Below, in pieces: positions 1-8,343 of a stretch of 64,000 nt of DNA; within the stretch, counting starts at the first letter, position 1; each line of letters starts with the position of its first letter. The notes beneath the pieces were generated by a model, which saw nothing but the letters and a program-made list of their open reading frames with translations, ran no database searches and was not told the DNA's origin. Location: NCBI GenBank assembly GCA_963753385.1, contig CAVWCC010000008.1, forward strand, positions 248,001 to 312,000, written 5' to 3'. The stretch comes from JALZKA01 sp963753385 (lineage in GTDB: Bacteria > Actinomycetota > Thermoleophilia > Solirubrobacterales > 70-9). The translations under genes and the position numbers were made by a program.

Positions 1-2
1 AG

Positions 3-464
3 GCGATCGCGACGCTCAGCACCGCCGCCGCCGACGCGCTTCCCGATCGCGACGAGCTGCGCCGCCACGCTGCCGAGGAGCTCGGCCACGTCCGCCTCTG
101 GGACGGCTTCGTCGAGGCCGCCGGCGGCGAGGTCAACGCCGCGCCGACCCCCGAAACTGCGGCCTGCGCCGAGGATTGGGCCGCCGAAGGCGACGCGCTC
201 GAGCTGCTGGCCCGCCTCTACGCCGTCGAGGTCGCCCAGCCCGCGATCTCGCGGACCAAGCGGGAGGGGCTCCTCGAGCGGTACGGGTTCGAGGACGGCT
301 CCGGCACCGCCTACTTCAAGGTCCATGAGGGCCGCGACGTCGAGCACGCCGCCGAGGTTCGCGAGCTCGTCGAGGAGCTGGCCGCCGACGAGGACGCCGA
401 CCGGCTGGTCGCCGCCGCCGAGCGCGCCTACGAGGCCAACTGGCGCCTTCTCGACGGGGTCTGA
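3..464 (+). CDS. Heme-oxygenase-fold (TenA/PqqC/CADD-like) protein, 5' truncated
   Basis: The frame is open from the window edge and gives 153 residues, so the N-terminus is missing. An all-helical sequence carries EELGHVRLW near residues 25-33, a Glu in YAVEVAQ near 76 and DVEHAAEVR near 112-120. These blocks sit where members of the TenA/PqqC/CADD heme-oxygenase-like superfamily place metal-binding Glu, Asp and His residues. Such proteins are diiron oxidases, cofactor-cleaving enzymes or thiaminases, and the exact reaction cannot be read here. It is followed 15 bp downstream by a one-span membrane protein, then by cupredoxin-like and FedB-like membrane genes on the same strand, so the four may form one transcription unit. 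The fold is fairly sure and the function is open. Confidence 0.7.
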   Translation, partial: AIATLSTAAADALPDRDELRRHAAEELGHVRLWDGFVEAAGGEVNAAPTPETAACAEDWAAEGDALELLARLYAVEVAQPAISRTKREGLLERYGFEDGSGTAYFKVHEGRDVEHAAEVRELVEELAADEDADRLVAAAERAYEANWRLLDGV

Positions 465-478
465 CGAGGACGACGCTC

Positions 479-637
479 GTGTCGTGGGGAGACCGGGCCG
501 TCGGGATCATCCTCGGCATCGCGCTCGGGATCGCGATCGTCGCGATCTTCGTGTTCGTCTTCAGCGAGGAGACCATCGACTCCGCCGGCCTCGAGGGTGG
601 CGGGCAGGTCGAGCAGGGCGGACAGAGCGCGCCTTGA
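479..637 (+). CDS. Small single-span membrane protein
   Basis: A GTG-started frame of 52 codons. After a short N-terminus (VSWGDRAVG) comes one hydrophobic helix rich in Ile, Gly and Val (residues 8-28), ending in a Phe-rich FVFVF stretch. An acidic, Gly/Gln-rich tail follows. It begins 15 bp after the preceding stop and ends 34 bp before the cupredoxin-like gene, so it probably belongs to the same cluster. No known domain is recognised. The coherent membrane segment, the codon usage and the tight fit between genes support it as real; it may anchor or assemble partners encoded next to it. Confidence 0.55.
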   Translation: MSWGDRAVGIILGIALGIAIVAIFVFVFSEETIDSAGLEGGGQVEQGGQSAP

Positions 638-671
638 GCCGCTGTTGAGCCTCCGTTCATAGACTGCCGGC

Positions 672-1130
672 ATGGATTCACGCAGGGTTCCCGCGCTGAT
701 CGCGCTGGTCGGGGTGGTCGCGGCCGTCGGCCTCTTTCTGCTGCTGAAGGACGACACGGCCGACGAGGATTCGGTGACGACGCCGCCCGCCCAGACGGCG
801 AGCGACGGGTCGGGATCGGGCAATCAAGAGCAGAAGCCCGAGAAGAAGCCGAAGCCCGATAAGCCTGAGATTCCCGTGATCGAGATCAAGGGCGGGCAGC
901 CGGTGGGAGGCGTCGCCGAGTTCGAGGTCGCCAAGGGCGACGACATCAGGTTCGTCGTCGAGTCCGACGTCGACGAGGAGGTCCACCTCCACGGCTACGA
1001 CGTCTCACAGGACGTCACGGCGGGAGGCAAGGTCGAGTTCGAGGTACCCGCCACGATCGAGGGCGTGTTCGAGCTCGAGCTCGAGCATTCGGTCGTGCCG
1101 ATCGCCGAGATCTCCGTCGTCCCCGACTGA
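672..1130 (+). CDS. Membrane-anchored cupredoxin-like protein
   Basis: 152 residues: an N-terminal anchor or signal helix (residues 6-25), a Lys/Glu/Pro-rich linker (about 40-70) and a C-terminal beta-rich domain. That domain contains EVHLHGYDVSQDV and ends in a GVFELELEHS-type strand, like EfeO/cupredoxin domains. A His-x-His and a late His are visible, but no clear Cys or Met ligand pair, so copper binding is uncertain. A TAGACT -10 box lies 6 nt before the ATG, which suggests leaderless transcription. The stop abuts the GTG of the next membrane gene with no gap, implying translational coupling. The likely place of action is the outer face of the membrane. Confidence 0.6.
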   Translation: MDSRRVPALIALVGVVAAVGLFLLLKDDTADEDSVTTPPAQTASDGSGSGNQEQKPEKKPKPDKPEIPVIEIKGGQPVGGVAEFEVAKGDDIRFVVESDVDEEVHLHGYDVSQDVTAGGKVEFEVPATIEGVFELELEHSVVPIAEISVVPD

Positions 1131-2528
1131 GTGCTGCCGCTAGCCCACGCCCTGGCAGGCAAGCAGGACCTGCCGATCCCGGAGTGGCTCTTCGCCTGGG
1201 GCGCCTCCCTGGTGCTGATCGTCTCGTTCGTCGCGCTGTCGGTCGCCTGGCGCGAGCCTCGGTTCGAGTCCGACCGCTGGCGCGCGCTGTCGGCCGCGTT
1301 CTCGCGCCTGGTCCTCGGCCGCCCGGCCGAGATCATCGCCGGAGCGATCGGCGCGTTCCTCCTCGGGGTGACGGTATGGGCCGGCCTCTACGGGACCGAG
1401 GCGCCGGACCGGAACTTCGCGGTGACGTTCATCTTCGTCACGGTCTGGCTCGGGTTCGTCGTCTTCAGCGTCCTCCTCGGCGACGTGTTCCGAGCCTTCA
1501 ACCCGTGGCGCGCGATCGCCCGCGCCGCCGCGGCCGGTTTCCGCCTGATCGCGGGTCAGACGCCGCCTCCCGCGCTCCCTTATCCGGAGCGGCTCGGCCG
1601 CTGGCCCGCGGCGATCGGGCTCCTCGGCTTCCTGTGGCTGGAGCTGGTCTTCGGCGCGAGCGGTGCCCAGACGGCGGGACTGACCCCGCGCACCGCAGCG
1701 ATCGCCACGCTCGTCTACAGCGCCTACACGTTCGCCGGCATGGCGCTGTTCGGGATCGAGAAGTGGTGCCAGCGCGGCGAGACGTTCTCCGTGTACTTCG
1801 GGATGTTCGCCCGGCTCTCGCCGTTCGAGGTCCGCTCAGGGAGGATCGGCCGCCGCCCGTGGTTCTCAGGCGCGACCGGCTGGGGGCTGGTGCCCGGCTC
1901 GGTCGCGATGATCCTGATCACGATCGCGGGGACCACCTTCGACGGTGCCCAGGAGGGACTCCTGAGCGGTGCGATCGGCGACGTGTTCGACGCGCTGTTC
2001 GACCAGGGGAACGGGCTGGAGCCGGTGTTCGCCCTGCGCCTCACCAACACGCTGTTCATGGCGCTGACGCTGGCGGTCGTGGCTGGGATCTACTGGGCCG
2101 GAGTCGCCGGGATGGGCACCGATGGCGCGCGGCATTCGCGTTTGCGCGACCTCGGCCGGGTCTTCGCCCACGCGTTCATCTCGATCGGCCTCGCCTACCT
2201 GTTCGCCCACTACTTCAGCCTGTTCCTGTTCCAGGAGCAGGCGCAGTTCACCTACCTGCTCTCGGACCCGCTCGGCGAGGGGTCCGACTTCTTCGGGACG
2301 GCCGGCAGCGGCATCGACTACGGCCTGATCGGCGCGGAGGCGGTCTGGTACGTGCAGGTGGCCGCGCTCGTCGTGGGCCACGTGGTGGCGCTCGCGATCG
2401 GGCACGACAAGGCGCTGGCGGAGTACCGCGACATCCGGCGGGCGACCCAGTCGCAGTACTGGATGCTGGCGCTGATGGTGAGCTTCACCGTGCTCGGGCT
2501 GATGCTGCTTTCGAGTGCCAACTCGTGA
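1131..2528 (+). CDS. Polytopic membrane protein (FedB/fenitrothion hydrolase-like family)
   Basis: 465 residues with about ten hydrophobic segments spread over the length. The N-terminus LPLAHALAGKQDLPIPEW resembles a membrane family that actinobacterial genomes often label fenitrothion hydrolase (FedB). That label is from memory, and the true substrate is unknown in this context. The GTG start follows the upstream stop directly (TGAGTG), which fixes the start and indicates coupling to the cupredoxin-like gene. A membrane protein coupled to an exported cupredoxin and a diiron-fold protein suggests a membrane redox or metal-handling unit. The coding call is firm and the function is not. Confidence 0.7.
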   Translation: MLPLAHALAGKQDLPIPEWLFAWGASLVLIVSFVALSVAWREPRFESDRWRALSAAFSRLVLGRPAEIIAGAIGAFLLGVTVWAGLYGTEAPDRNFAVTFIFVTVWLGFVVFSVLLGDVFRAFNPWRAIARAAAAGFRLIAGQTPPPALPYPERLGRWPAAIGLLGFLWLELVFGASGAQTAGLTPRTAAIATLVYSAYTFAGMALFGIEKWCQRGETFSVYFGMFARLSPFEVRSGRIGRRPWFSGATGWGLVPGSVAMILITIAGTTFDGAQEGLLSGAIGDVFDALFDQGNGLEPVFALRLTNTLFMALTLAVVAGIYWAGVAGMGTDGARHSRLRDLGRVFAHAFISIGLAYLFAHYFSLFLFQEQAQFTYLLSDPLGEGSDFFGTAGSGIDYGLIGAEAVWYVQVAALVVGHVVALAIGHDKALAEYRDIRRATQSQYWMLALMVSFTVLGLMLLSSANS

Positions 2529-2568
2529 CCCGGCGCGCCGCGCGGAATCGCACGCTAGGCTGCGCCCC

Positions 2569-4199
2569 GTGAACCGGTCGTGCAACGGACCGGGGTGGGG
2601 AACCGGGCGCGTTGGCAGCGCCTGCGTCGCCGTGTTGCTCGCGGCGCTGCTCGCGCCGGGCACCGCCGCCGGCAAAGCGAAGGCGCCCAAGGCGTGGCCC
2701 CCGCCCGCCGGGAAGGGCTCGCTCTTCGTCCACTTCGGCGAGGAACACGTAAACGACCTCGACGGGATGACGATCCTGCCGAAGATCGTGCGCGTGTCGG
2801 CGCGCTACCGCCCCGACCTCGTGACGATGTCCGGGGACAAGGCGGACATCGGCAACGACGACGAGCTCGGGCTCTGGCGCGACGTGATGAAGATCTACGA
2901 CCGCAAGGACGTGCCCTGGCTGGCCGGCGTCGGCAATCACGACGGGATCTGTGGAACGCCCCTGCCCGGCACCTGCACGATCCTCGACTACAGCGACTAC
3001 CGGACGATGTTCGCGAAGCGCCCGTACCCGATGGGTGACAAGCCGGGCTATCCCAAGATTCGACCACGGAAGCGACCCGCCGACGACTCCGACGGAGCGT
3101 CCTCGCACTACTACGCCGACGTCGCGAACACGCGCTGGGTCTTCCTCGACAACTCCTGCTGGAGCCTGACCGGCTGCGACGCGTACCAGAACCCGTCCGG
3201 GCAGAACCAGGGCGGCGAGGCCCAGCTCGATTTCCTCCGGCGGGTCGCCGGGAACGCGTCCGACAGGGGCAAGGTCGTGTTCGTCGTCATGCACCTCCCG
3301 ACACGAGACCCGGGTGACCAGCTCTACCGGACCGAGTTTCGCCAAGCCCACATCATGGGCAAGGTGGGCGGGCTGTTCACCGACAACCCCCTGTTCGAGG
3401 CCGCGGCGAGCGACTCTGGAGTGGACGGGGTGTTCGTCGCCCATATCAAGGGCCAGTTCCTCTATCGGGGCACGGGGGATGTGCCGTACTACATCGACGG
3501 CGGTGGTGGCGGCGAGCTCTACACCACCGGCCCGGTCGGGACCGACCACGGCTACTGGCACGGCTTCCGGCTGATCAGGGTCCGCGGCGGGGACTACGGA
3601 CGGACGCGGTGCCGATCTTCGTGCGCAAGGGGATCACGATCGCGGGCGGCCGCAGGCTCGAGGCGGGCGTGACCCGGACCTTCGAGGCGTTCGGCCGCCA
3701 GCCGGTCTTCAACCACACGGCCAAGGTCGACGCGCTCGAGCTCCGCGACCCGGATCCGACGCCGCGGCCGCCGCTCCGCGAGGGCTTCACGATCCCGCCG
3801 GTCTTGATCTGGATCGCGCCGCCCCTACTGCTCCTGCTGGCCGGCGCGTTCCGGGGCCTGGCGCCCGCGAAGCGGCGCCGGCTGGCGATCCCGGCGCTCG
3901 CCGGCGTGGCCGGCCTCGCGCTCGCCGGGATGTCGCTTGCCCAGCAGTCGGAGCCGACCTCGACGCCGGTCGGCGCGCTGCCGAACCCTGCCCGGATCTG
4001 GACCACCTCGAACCCGAAGGTCCTGAAGCCGGTCGCGACCGACAACGACGACGCGCGTCGCAACCCGCGCACGCAGACCGCCGACGGGACCTTCAAGGCG
4101 CGCTGCCCCGGCAAGGCGCGGCTCACGGTCACCTCCGGCTTCGAGAAGAAGTCGAAGCGCATCGTGGTCACGGGTAACGGCGGCCCCGCCTGTCGCTGA
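2569..4199 (+). CDS. Secreted calcineurin-like metallophosphoesterase with C-terminal membrane anchor, frameshifted
   Basis: The GTG at 2569 opens a frame with a signal peptide, then a phosphoesterase domain: MSGDKADIG, GVGNHDG (GNH motif), VVMHLPTRD and a late VFVAHIKG. At about 3598-3600 the frame breaks. Frame one reads GGDYG and then nonsense; the next frame reads TDAVPIFVRKGITIAGG and continues to 4199 with two hydrophobic segments and a Lys-rich tail. One missing base near 3600 restores a single protein of about 543 residues. I preferred 2569 to a start at 2515 because a TAGGCT box lies 7 nt upstream of it and the longer start only adds residues before the signal peptide. Either a real inactivation or an assembly error. 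Confidence 0.7.
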
Positions 4200-4218
4200 C
4201 GCGGTAGCCTCGATCCCG

Positions 4219-4386
4219 ATGGAAGCGGCGATGACCGCGCTGCCGCTCGCCCACGCGGGCCACTACGCGCTCTACGTGCTCTACGCCGTGCCGGTGCTCG
4301 TCGTGATCGGGTCGATCGTGTTGAGCGTGATCCGTGACCGCCGTGCGCGGCGGGACGCGGTCACCCATCCGTCTCCAGCGCCCTGA
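4219..4386 (+). CDS. Small single-span membrane protein
   Basis: 55 codons. An N-terminus with His residues (PLAHAGHYALYVLYA) leads into a hydrophobic helix (VPVLVVIGSIVLSVI) and a basic tail with several Arg, the usual charge pattern of an inward C-terminus. A TAGCCT -10 box sits 8 nt before the ATG. It overlaps the end of the convergent lipoprotein gene by 26 bp. No domain is recognised. Support comes from the positive-inside pattern and the promoter placed at the start codon. Confidence 0.5.
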   Translation: MEAAMTALPLAHAGHYALYVLYAVPVLVVIGSIVLSVIRDRRARRDAVTHPSPAP

Positions 4387-4777
4387 TCGCCGAGTCCACC
4401 TTCGCGACGTGCTCGTCGCTGGGATCTGCGTCGAAGAGCAGGACGACGTTCGCGGCCCGATAGCAGACGAGGGTCACGGCCTGCTCGCACCGGGCGTGCT
4501 CCTCGCGCGCAGCGTCGGCGTCGCCGGTCACGATCAGCGAGCCTCCGGAGTGGGCATGGCCGCCGGGTTCGGGCTCGTCGTGCTCTCCCGTCTCCTCCTC
4601 GAACGAGAGCGCGTAGACGTCGACGCCCTCCTCGATCGACGTCAGGGGCTCACCGAGGACGAGGCCGGCGCCCTTTGCGTTCGCTTCCTCCACCAACTCG
4701 GAGGGCTCGAACGTGCGCTCGCCGCCGCACCCGGCGACGGCGAGAAACGTGACAAGCGTCACCGCGGCGACTCGCAT
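4361..4777 (-). CDS. Predicted lipoprotein
   Basis: 138 residues with a signal peptide ending in the lipobox LAVAGC (Cys near residue 17), so it should be lipid-anchored outside the membrane. The mature part is acidic with an EETGEHDEPEPGGHAHSGG stretch that is rich in His and could bind metal. Two Cys appear later (ARCEQAVTLVCYR). A TACGCT box lies 8 nt before the ATG. The C-terminus overlaps the convergent small membrane gene. I do not recognise a family. Confidence 0.65.
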   Translation of the reverse strand: MRVAAVTLVTFLAVAGCGGERTFEPSELVEEANAKGAGLVLGEPLTSIEEGVDVYALSFEEETGEHDEPEPGGHAHSGGSLIVTGDADAAREEHARCEQAVTLVCYRAANVVLLFDADPSDEHVAKVDSAIRALETDG

Positions 4778-4889
4778 GGCCTGGAAGCGTAGGGCCGCGC
4801 CCTTGCCGCCGGCGCATCAGCTGGGTAGGGTCCCCGAATCCGTGGGCGGCCAGGGAGCCGCCGCCGGAAACCAATTACGGGAGGACTGT

Positions 4890-5390
4890 ATGGGGAAGTG
4901 GCTCAAGGCTCACAGGCCGACGCCGGCATTTGTCGTCGCGGTGATCGCACTCGCCGTGGCGGCGACCGGCGTCGCGACCGCGCTACCGGGCAAGAACAAG
5001 GTCGACAGCGGCGACATCGCGAACGGGGAGGTCAGCAGCAAGGACCTGAACAAGAATGCGAAGGCCAAGTGGGTCGCGGTCGAAGGGTCCACCGGGAACA
5101 TCTTCGGTCAGTCGGGCGGCATCACCGTCGAGCGGGTCGAGGAGGGCGTGTACTACGTCAACTTCGGCTCCAGCGTGAAGAAGTACGGGTTGCAGGCGAC
5201 TAACAACGCTGCGGGGGGCGGCAACCAAAATGTGATCCTCTCGGCCCAGCGCTGCGGGAACGGCCCCGGGGACCAGCAGTTCTGCTTCCCCGAGTCTCAC
5301 GTCAACCCGAAGTACGTGAACGTCCACACGGTCAAGCCCGCTGGGACCCACGAGGACGCGGAGTTCACCCTCACGGCGATTCCGAAGTAG
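4890..5390 (+). CDS. Exported protein of unknown function
   Basis: 166 residues. The start is fixed by a good ribosome binding site (GGGAGGA about 5 nt upstream), unlike the leaderless neighbours. An N-terminal hydrophobic helix (residues 14-32) is followed by VDSGDIANGEVSSKDL, a short motif I associate with exported proteins of Solirubrobacterales. The rest is Gly/Asn-rich and contains two Cys (QRCGNG, QQFCFPE) that may form a disulfide. It ends 13 bp before the convergent sufD stop. Function unknown. Confidence 0.6.
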   Translation: MGKWLKAHRPTPAFVVAVIALAVAATGVATALPGKNKVDSGDIANGEVSSKDLNKNAKAKWVAVEGSTGNIFGQSGGITVERVEEGVYYVNFGSSVKKYGLQATNNAAGGGNQNVILSAQRCGNGPGDQQFCFPESHVNPKYVNVHTVKPAGTHEDAEFTLTAIPK

Positions 5391-5403
5391 CGCCGGCTCG
5401 AGA

Positions 5404-6516
5404 TCAGGCCGGCTCGGCGAGCAGCTCGCCGAGCCGGCGCTCGAGCGAGCTCGCGAGCGCGTCGCGGATCGGTCCCTCGACCGTGCGCTCGACCAGCTCC
5501 TGGAGGAAGCCGTCGATCACGAGCTTCTTCGCGTCGGCCTCGCGGAGGCCGCGCGAGCGCAGGTAGTAGAGCTGCTCGGCGTCCACCTGGGCGACCGCGG
5601 CGGCGTGCGTGCAGCGGACGTCGTCGGCCTCGATCTCGAGCCCGGGGATGGCGTCGGCGTGCGCCTTATGCGAGAGCAGCAGGTTACGGCTCTCCTGGAA
5701 GGCGTCCGTGCGCTGCGCCGGCGGGTCGACGCGGATCATGCCGCGCCAGACGGCCGTGGCCGAGCCGGAGAGGACGCCGCGGAAGGCCAGGTCGGAGGTG
5801 GTGTCGGGCGCCGCGTGCTCCTGCGTCGTGTCGTAGTCGAGGTGCTGGTTGCCGAGCCCCGCATAGGCGCCCGTCACCCTCGCCGACGACCCGCGCCCCG
5901 CGAGCTTGGTCTCCATCCGCACCTTCCCCCGCGAGGAGCCGAAGCCCAGCGCGACCCAGTCGAGGTTGGCCTCCTGGCCGACCTCGGCGCGCTGGGTCGC
6001 GAACACCCAGCCGTCGTCGGAGAGCTCCTGTTCGCAGACGTACCGGAGATTGGCGCCGTCGCCGAGGACCAGCTCGGTGACGCCGTTGAAGAGGCCCTCG
6101 CCGCCCGACTCGTAGCGCTCCCAGACCTCCGCCTCGGCGCCTTCGGAGAGCACGATCAGCGCCCGCCATTCGACCGCGTCGCCGGCGGCACCCCGGATCG
6201 TCAGCCGGAGCGGCTCGGCCAGCCGCTCGCCGGCGGGGACGTACACGAACACGCCGTCGCGCCAGTGCTCGGCGTTGCGCGCGGTGAAGATGTCGCTCGC
6301 CGGGACAATCGCGCCGATGTGGGGCCGCACCAGGTCGGGATGGCGCTCGACCGCCTCGGCGAGCGGCATCACGATCGGGCCGCCGGTGCCGTCGGTCGCG
6401 TCGAGGCCGTCGATCGTCGCGATCCCCTCGGCGTAGCCGTCGAGGTCGAGACCGCTGAGATCAGTGAATTCCCAGCCCTTCGCCTTCGGGCCAGGGAGCG
6501 CGAACGTTTCAGCCAC
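5404..6516 (-). CDS. sufD: Fe-S cluster assembly protein SufD
   Basis: 370 residues with the SufB/SufD beta-helix core and the C-terminal block LEIEADDVRCTHAAAVAQVD, typical of SufD. SufD pairs with SufB and SufC in the SufBC2D scaffold that builds iron-sulfur clusters in the cytoplasm. The GTG start shares its G with the stop of sufB (TAGTG), so translation is coupled. It is the last gene of the minus-strand suf run. Its final codons lie inside a 14-bp perfect hairpin (5408-5438) that may end transcription. Confidence 0.95.
   Translation of the reverse strand: MAETFALPGPKAKGWEFTDLSGLDLDGYAEGIATIDGLDATDGTGGPIVMPLAEAVERHPDLVRPHIGAIVPASDIFTARNAEHWRDGVFVYVPAGERLAEPLRLTIRGAAGDAVEWRALIVLSEGAEAEVWERYESGGEGLFNGVTELVLGDGANLRYVCEQELSDDGWVFATQRAEVGQEANLDWVALGFGSSRGKVRMETKLAGRGSSARVTGAYAGLGNQHLDYDTTQEHAAPDTTSDLAFRGVLSGSATAVWRGMIRVDPPAQRTDAFQESRNLLLSHKAHADAIPGLEIEADDVRCTHAAAVAQVDAEQLYYLRSRGLREADAKKLVIDGFLQELVERTVEGPIRDALASSLERRLGELLAEPA
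5408..5438. terminator. 14-bp hairpin overlapping the end of sufD
   Basis: Perfect arms GCCGGCTCGGCGAG and CTCGCCGAGCCGGC with a CAG loop. It covers the last codons of sufD and lies between convergent genes. No T-run follows. It is probably a transcription end for the suf operon that has been absorbed into the reading frame. Confidence 0.5.
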
Positions 6517-7976
6517 TAGCCAATCGAGCCTTCCATCTGGAGCTCGATCAGCCGGTTCATCTCGACCGAGTACTCCATCGGAAGCTCCTTGGCGATCGGC
6601 TCGATGAAGCCGTTCACGATCATCTTCGACGCCTCTTCCTCGTCGAGGCCGTGGGCCTGGAGATAGAAGAGCTGCTCCTCGCCGATCTTCGAGACCGAAG
6701 CCTCGTGCCCGACGTTCGCGTCGGACTCGTCGATCCGGATCGTCGGGTAGGTGTCCGAACGCGAATCCGGGTCGAGCAGCAGCGCGTCGCAGACGACCTT
6801 CGACTTCGCCTCGGTGGCGCCCTTCGCGACCTCGAGCAGGCCGCGGTAGGTCGCCCGCCCGCCGTCCTTCGAAATCGACTTCGAGAAGATCGACGACGTC
6901 GTCTTTGGCGCCGCGTGGATGATCTTGCCGCCGGCGTCCTGGTGCTGGCCCGCTCCCGCGAACGCGATCGAGAGGATCTCGCCATGGGCCCGTTCACCCA
7001 GTAGATAGATGCTGGGATACTTCATAGTCAGCTTCGACCCAAGGTTGCAGTCGACCCACTCCATCGTCGCCCCCTCCTGCGCGATCGCGCGCTTGGTGAC
7101 GAGGTTGAAGACGTTCTGCGACCAGTTCTGGACGGTCGTGTACCGGACGCGGGAGCTCGGCTTGGCGATGATCTCGACCACCGCCGAGTGCAGCGAGTCG
7201 GTCGAGTAGACGGGTGCGGTGCAGCCCTCGATGTAGTGCACGTCGGAGCCCTCCTCCGCGATGATCAGCGTGCGCTCGAACTGACCCATGTTCTCGGTGT
7301 TGATCCGGAAGTAGGCCTGGAGCGGCATCGCGACCTTGACGCCCTTGGGCACGTAGACGAACGAGCCTCCCGACCAGACGGCCGAGTTGAGCGCGGCAAG
7401 CTTGTTGTCGTTCGGCGGGATCACCGTCGCCCAGTACTCGCGGACGAGGTCCTCGTGCTCGCGCAGCGCTGTATCCATGTCCGTGAAGATCACGCCCTGC
7501 GCTTCGAGCTGCTCGTTCACCTGGTGGTAGACGGATTCACTTTCGTACTGCGCGCCCACGCCTGACAGGAACTTGCGCTCCGCCTCGGGGATCCCGAGCC
7601 GGTCGAATGTGTTCTTGATGTCCTCCGGGACCTCCTCCCAGGAGCGGCCGACCTTCTCGGAGGCGCGCACGAAGTAGTGGATGTCGTCGAAGTCGATCTG
7701 GCCCAGATTGCCGCCCCACGTGGGCGTCGGGCGGTCCTCGAAGTGCTGGAGGGCCTTGAGCCGGAAGTCGCGCATCCAGCTCGGCTCGTCCTTGTACTCG
7801 GAGATCGATTCGACGAGCTCCCGGGAGAGGCCCTTCGGCGCCTTGTACGCGTAGCCCGTCTCGGGATCGTGGAAGCCGAACTTCTCCTTGTAGTCGGAGC
7901 CGATGTCCTTGAGCCCCGCCTCCTCGTCGGTGAGGACCTTGGTGGACTCGATTGCGGTCTCGGGGGGTGTAGTCAT
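6516..7976 (-). CDS. sufB: Fe-S cluster assembly protein SufB
   Basis: 486 residues, the normal SufB length. Characteristic stretches include YVPKGVKVAMPLQAYFRIN, SDVHYIEGCTAPVYSTDSLH and NVGHEASVSKIGEEQLFYLQ. SufB is the scaffold subunit that receives sulfur and, with SufC and SufD, assembles the nascent cluster. The gene starts 7 bp after the Rieske ferredoxin stop and overlaps sufD by one base. It is transcribed in the minus direction, with a probable internal promoter upstream of the ferredoxin gene. Confidence 0.96.
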   Translation of the reverse strand: MTTPPETAIESTKVLTDEEAGLKDIGSDYKEKFGFHDPETGYAYKAPKGLSRELVESISEYKDEPSWMRDFRLKALQHFEDRPTPTWGGNLGQIDFDDIHYFVRASEKVGRSWEEVPEDIKNTFDRLGIPEAERKFLSGVGAQYESESVYHQVNEQLEAQGVIFTDMDTALREHEDLVREYWATVIPPNDNKLAALNSAVWSGGSFVYVPKGVKVAMPLQAYFRINTENMGQFERTLIIAEEGSDVHYIEGCTAPVYSTDSLHSAVVEIIAKPSSRVRYTTVQNWSQNVFNLVTKRAIAQEGATMEWVDCNLGSKLTMKYPSIYLLGERAHGEILSIAFAGAGQHQDAGGKIIHAAPKTTSSIFSKSISKDGGRATYRGLLEVAKGATEAKSKVVCDALLLDPDSRSDTYPTIRIDESDANVGHEASVSKIGEEQLFYLQAHGLDEEEASKMIVNGFIEPIAKELPMEYSVEMNRLIELQMEGSIG

Positions 7977-7983
7977 CTCGGGG

Positions 7984-8298
7984 TCAAACCTCCAGCTTCA
8001 CTTCGCCGTCCTCGACCCGGGCCTCGAAGATCTCGACCGGCGCATAGGCGGGCAGTGACTTCGGGCGGCCCGTTCGAAGGTCGAACAGGGACCCGTGGCG
8101 GGGACATTCCACGGTACAGGACTCGGCGTCGAACTCCCCCTCGGCGAGGGGGCCGTCGTCGTGCGAGCAGCGATCCTCGATCGCGAGCAGCTCGCCGCCT
8201 CCGCAATGGAACACGCCGATCAGGCGGCCGTCCTCGGCCGTGACGATGCGCTTGGAGCCCTCGGGGAGCTCGTCGATGTTGCAAACGGTGAGTGCCAA
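7984..8298 (-). CDS. Rieske-type [2Fe-2S] ferredoxin in suf operon
   Basis: 104 residues with both halves of the Rieske motif: CSHDDGPL (Cys-x-His) and CPRHGSLFDL (Cys-x2-His). These bind a [2Fe-2S] cluster with two Cys and two His. The family is that of small dioxygenase-type ferredoxins commonly embedded in actinobacterial suf operons, where they may supply electrons or act as a cluster acceptor. The start is TTG and has no clear Shine-Dalgarno sequence. Just upstream lie a TAAAAT -10-like box and a 9-bp perfect palindrome, so this gene probably heads an iron-sulfur-regulated sub-operon with sufB and sufD. Confidence 0.88.
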   Translation of the reverse strand: MALTVCNIDELPEGSKRIVTAEDGRLIGVFHCGGGELLAIEDRCSHDDGPLAEGEFDAESCTVECPRHGSLFDLRTGRPKSLPAYAPVEIFEARVEDGEVKLEV

Positions 8299-8301
8299 GT
8301 T

Positions 8302-8324
8302 ATTCCGACTTTCCGAGTCGGAAT
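8302..8324 (-). promoter_or_regulatory. IscR-like palindromic operator with -10 box before the ferredoxin-sufB-sufD genes
   Basis: A perfect 9-bp inverted repeat, ATTCCGACT-N5-AGTCGGAAT. The core CCGACT-N5-AGTCGG matches the central part of the published E. coli IscR type-1 consensus (YYGACT-N5-AGTCRR). On the minus strand a TAAAAT -10-like box (8323-8328) abuts it, and the TTG start of the ferredoxin gene is 3 bp beyond the other arm. No -35 is seen. The position suits repression of an internal suf promoter by the Rrf2 protein encoded at 14083-14571. A plain hairpin is the alternative. Confidence 0.6.
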
Positions 8325-8343
8325 TTTAGCGAGCGGGCGACGG

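Noticed and set aside
1184..2572. A long plus-strand frame overlapping the FedB-like gene
   Set aside because: Arg/Pro/Gly-rich with no domain; the membrane protein in the other frame has clear hydrophobic helices.
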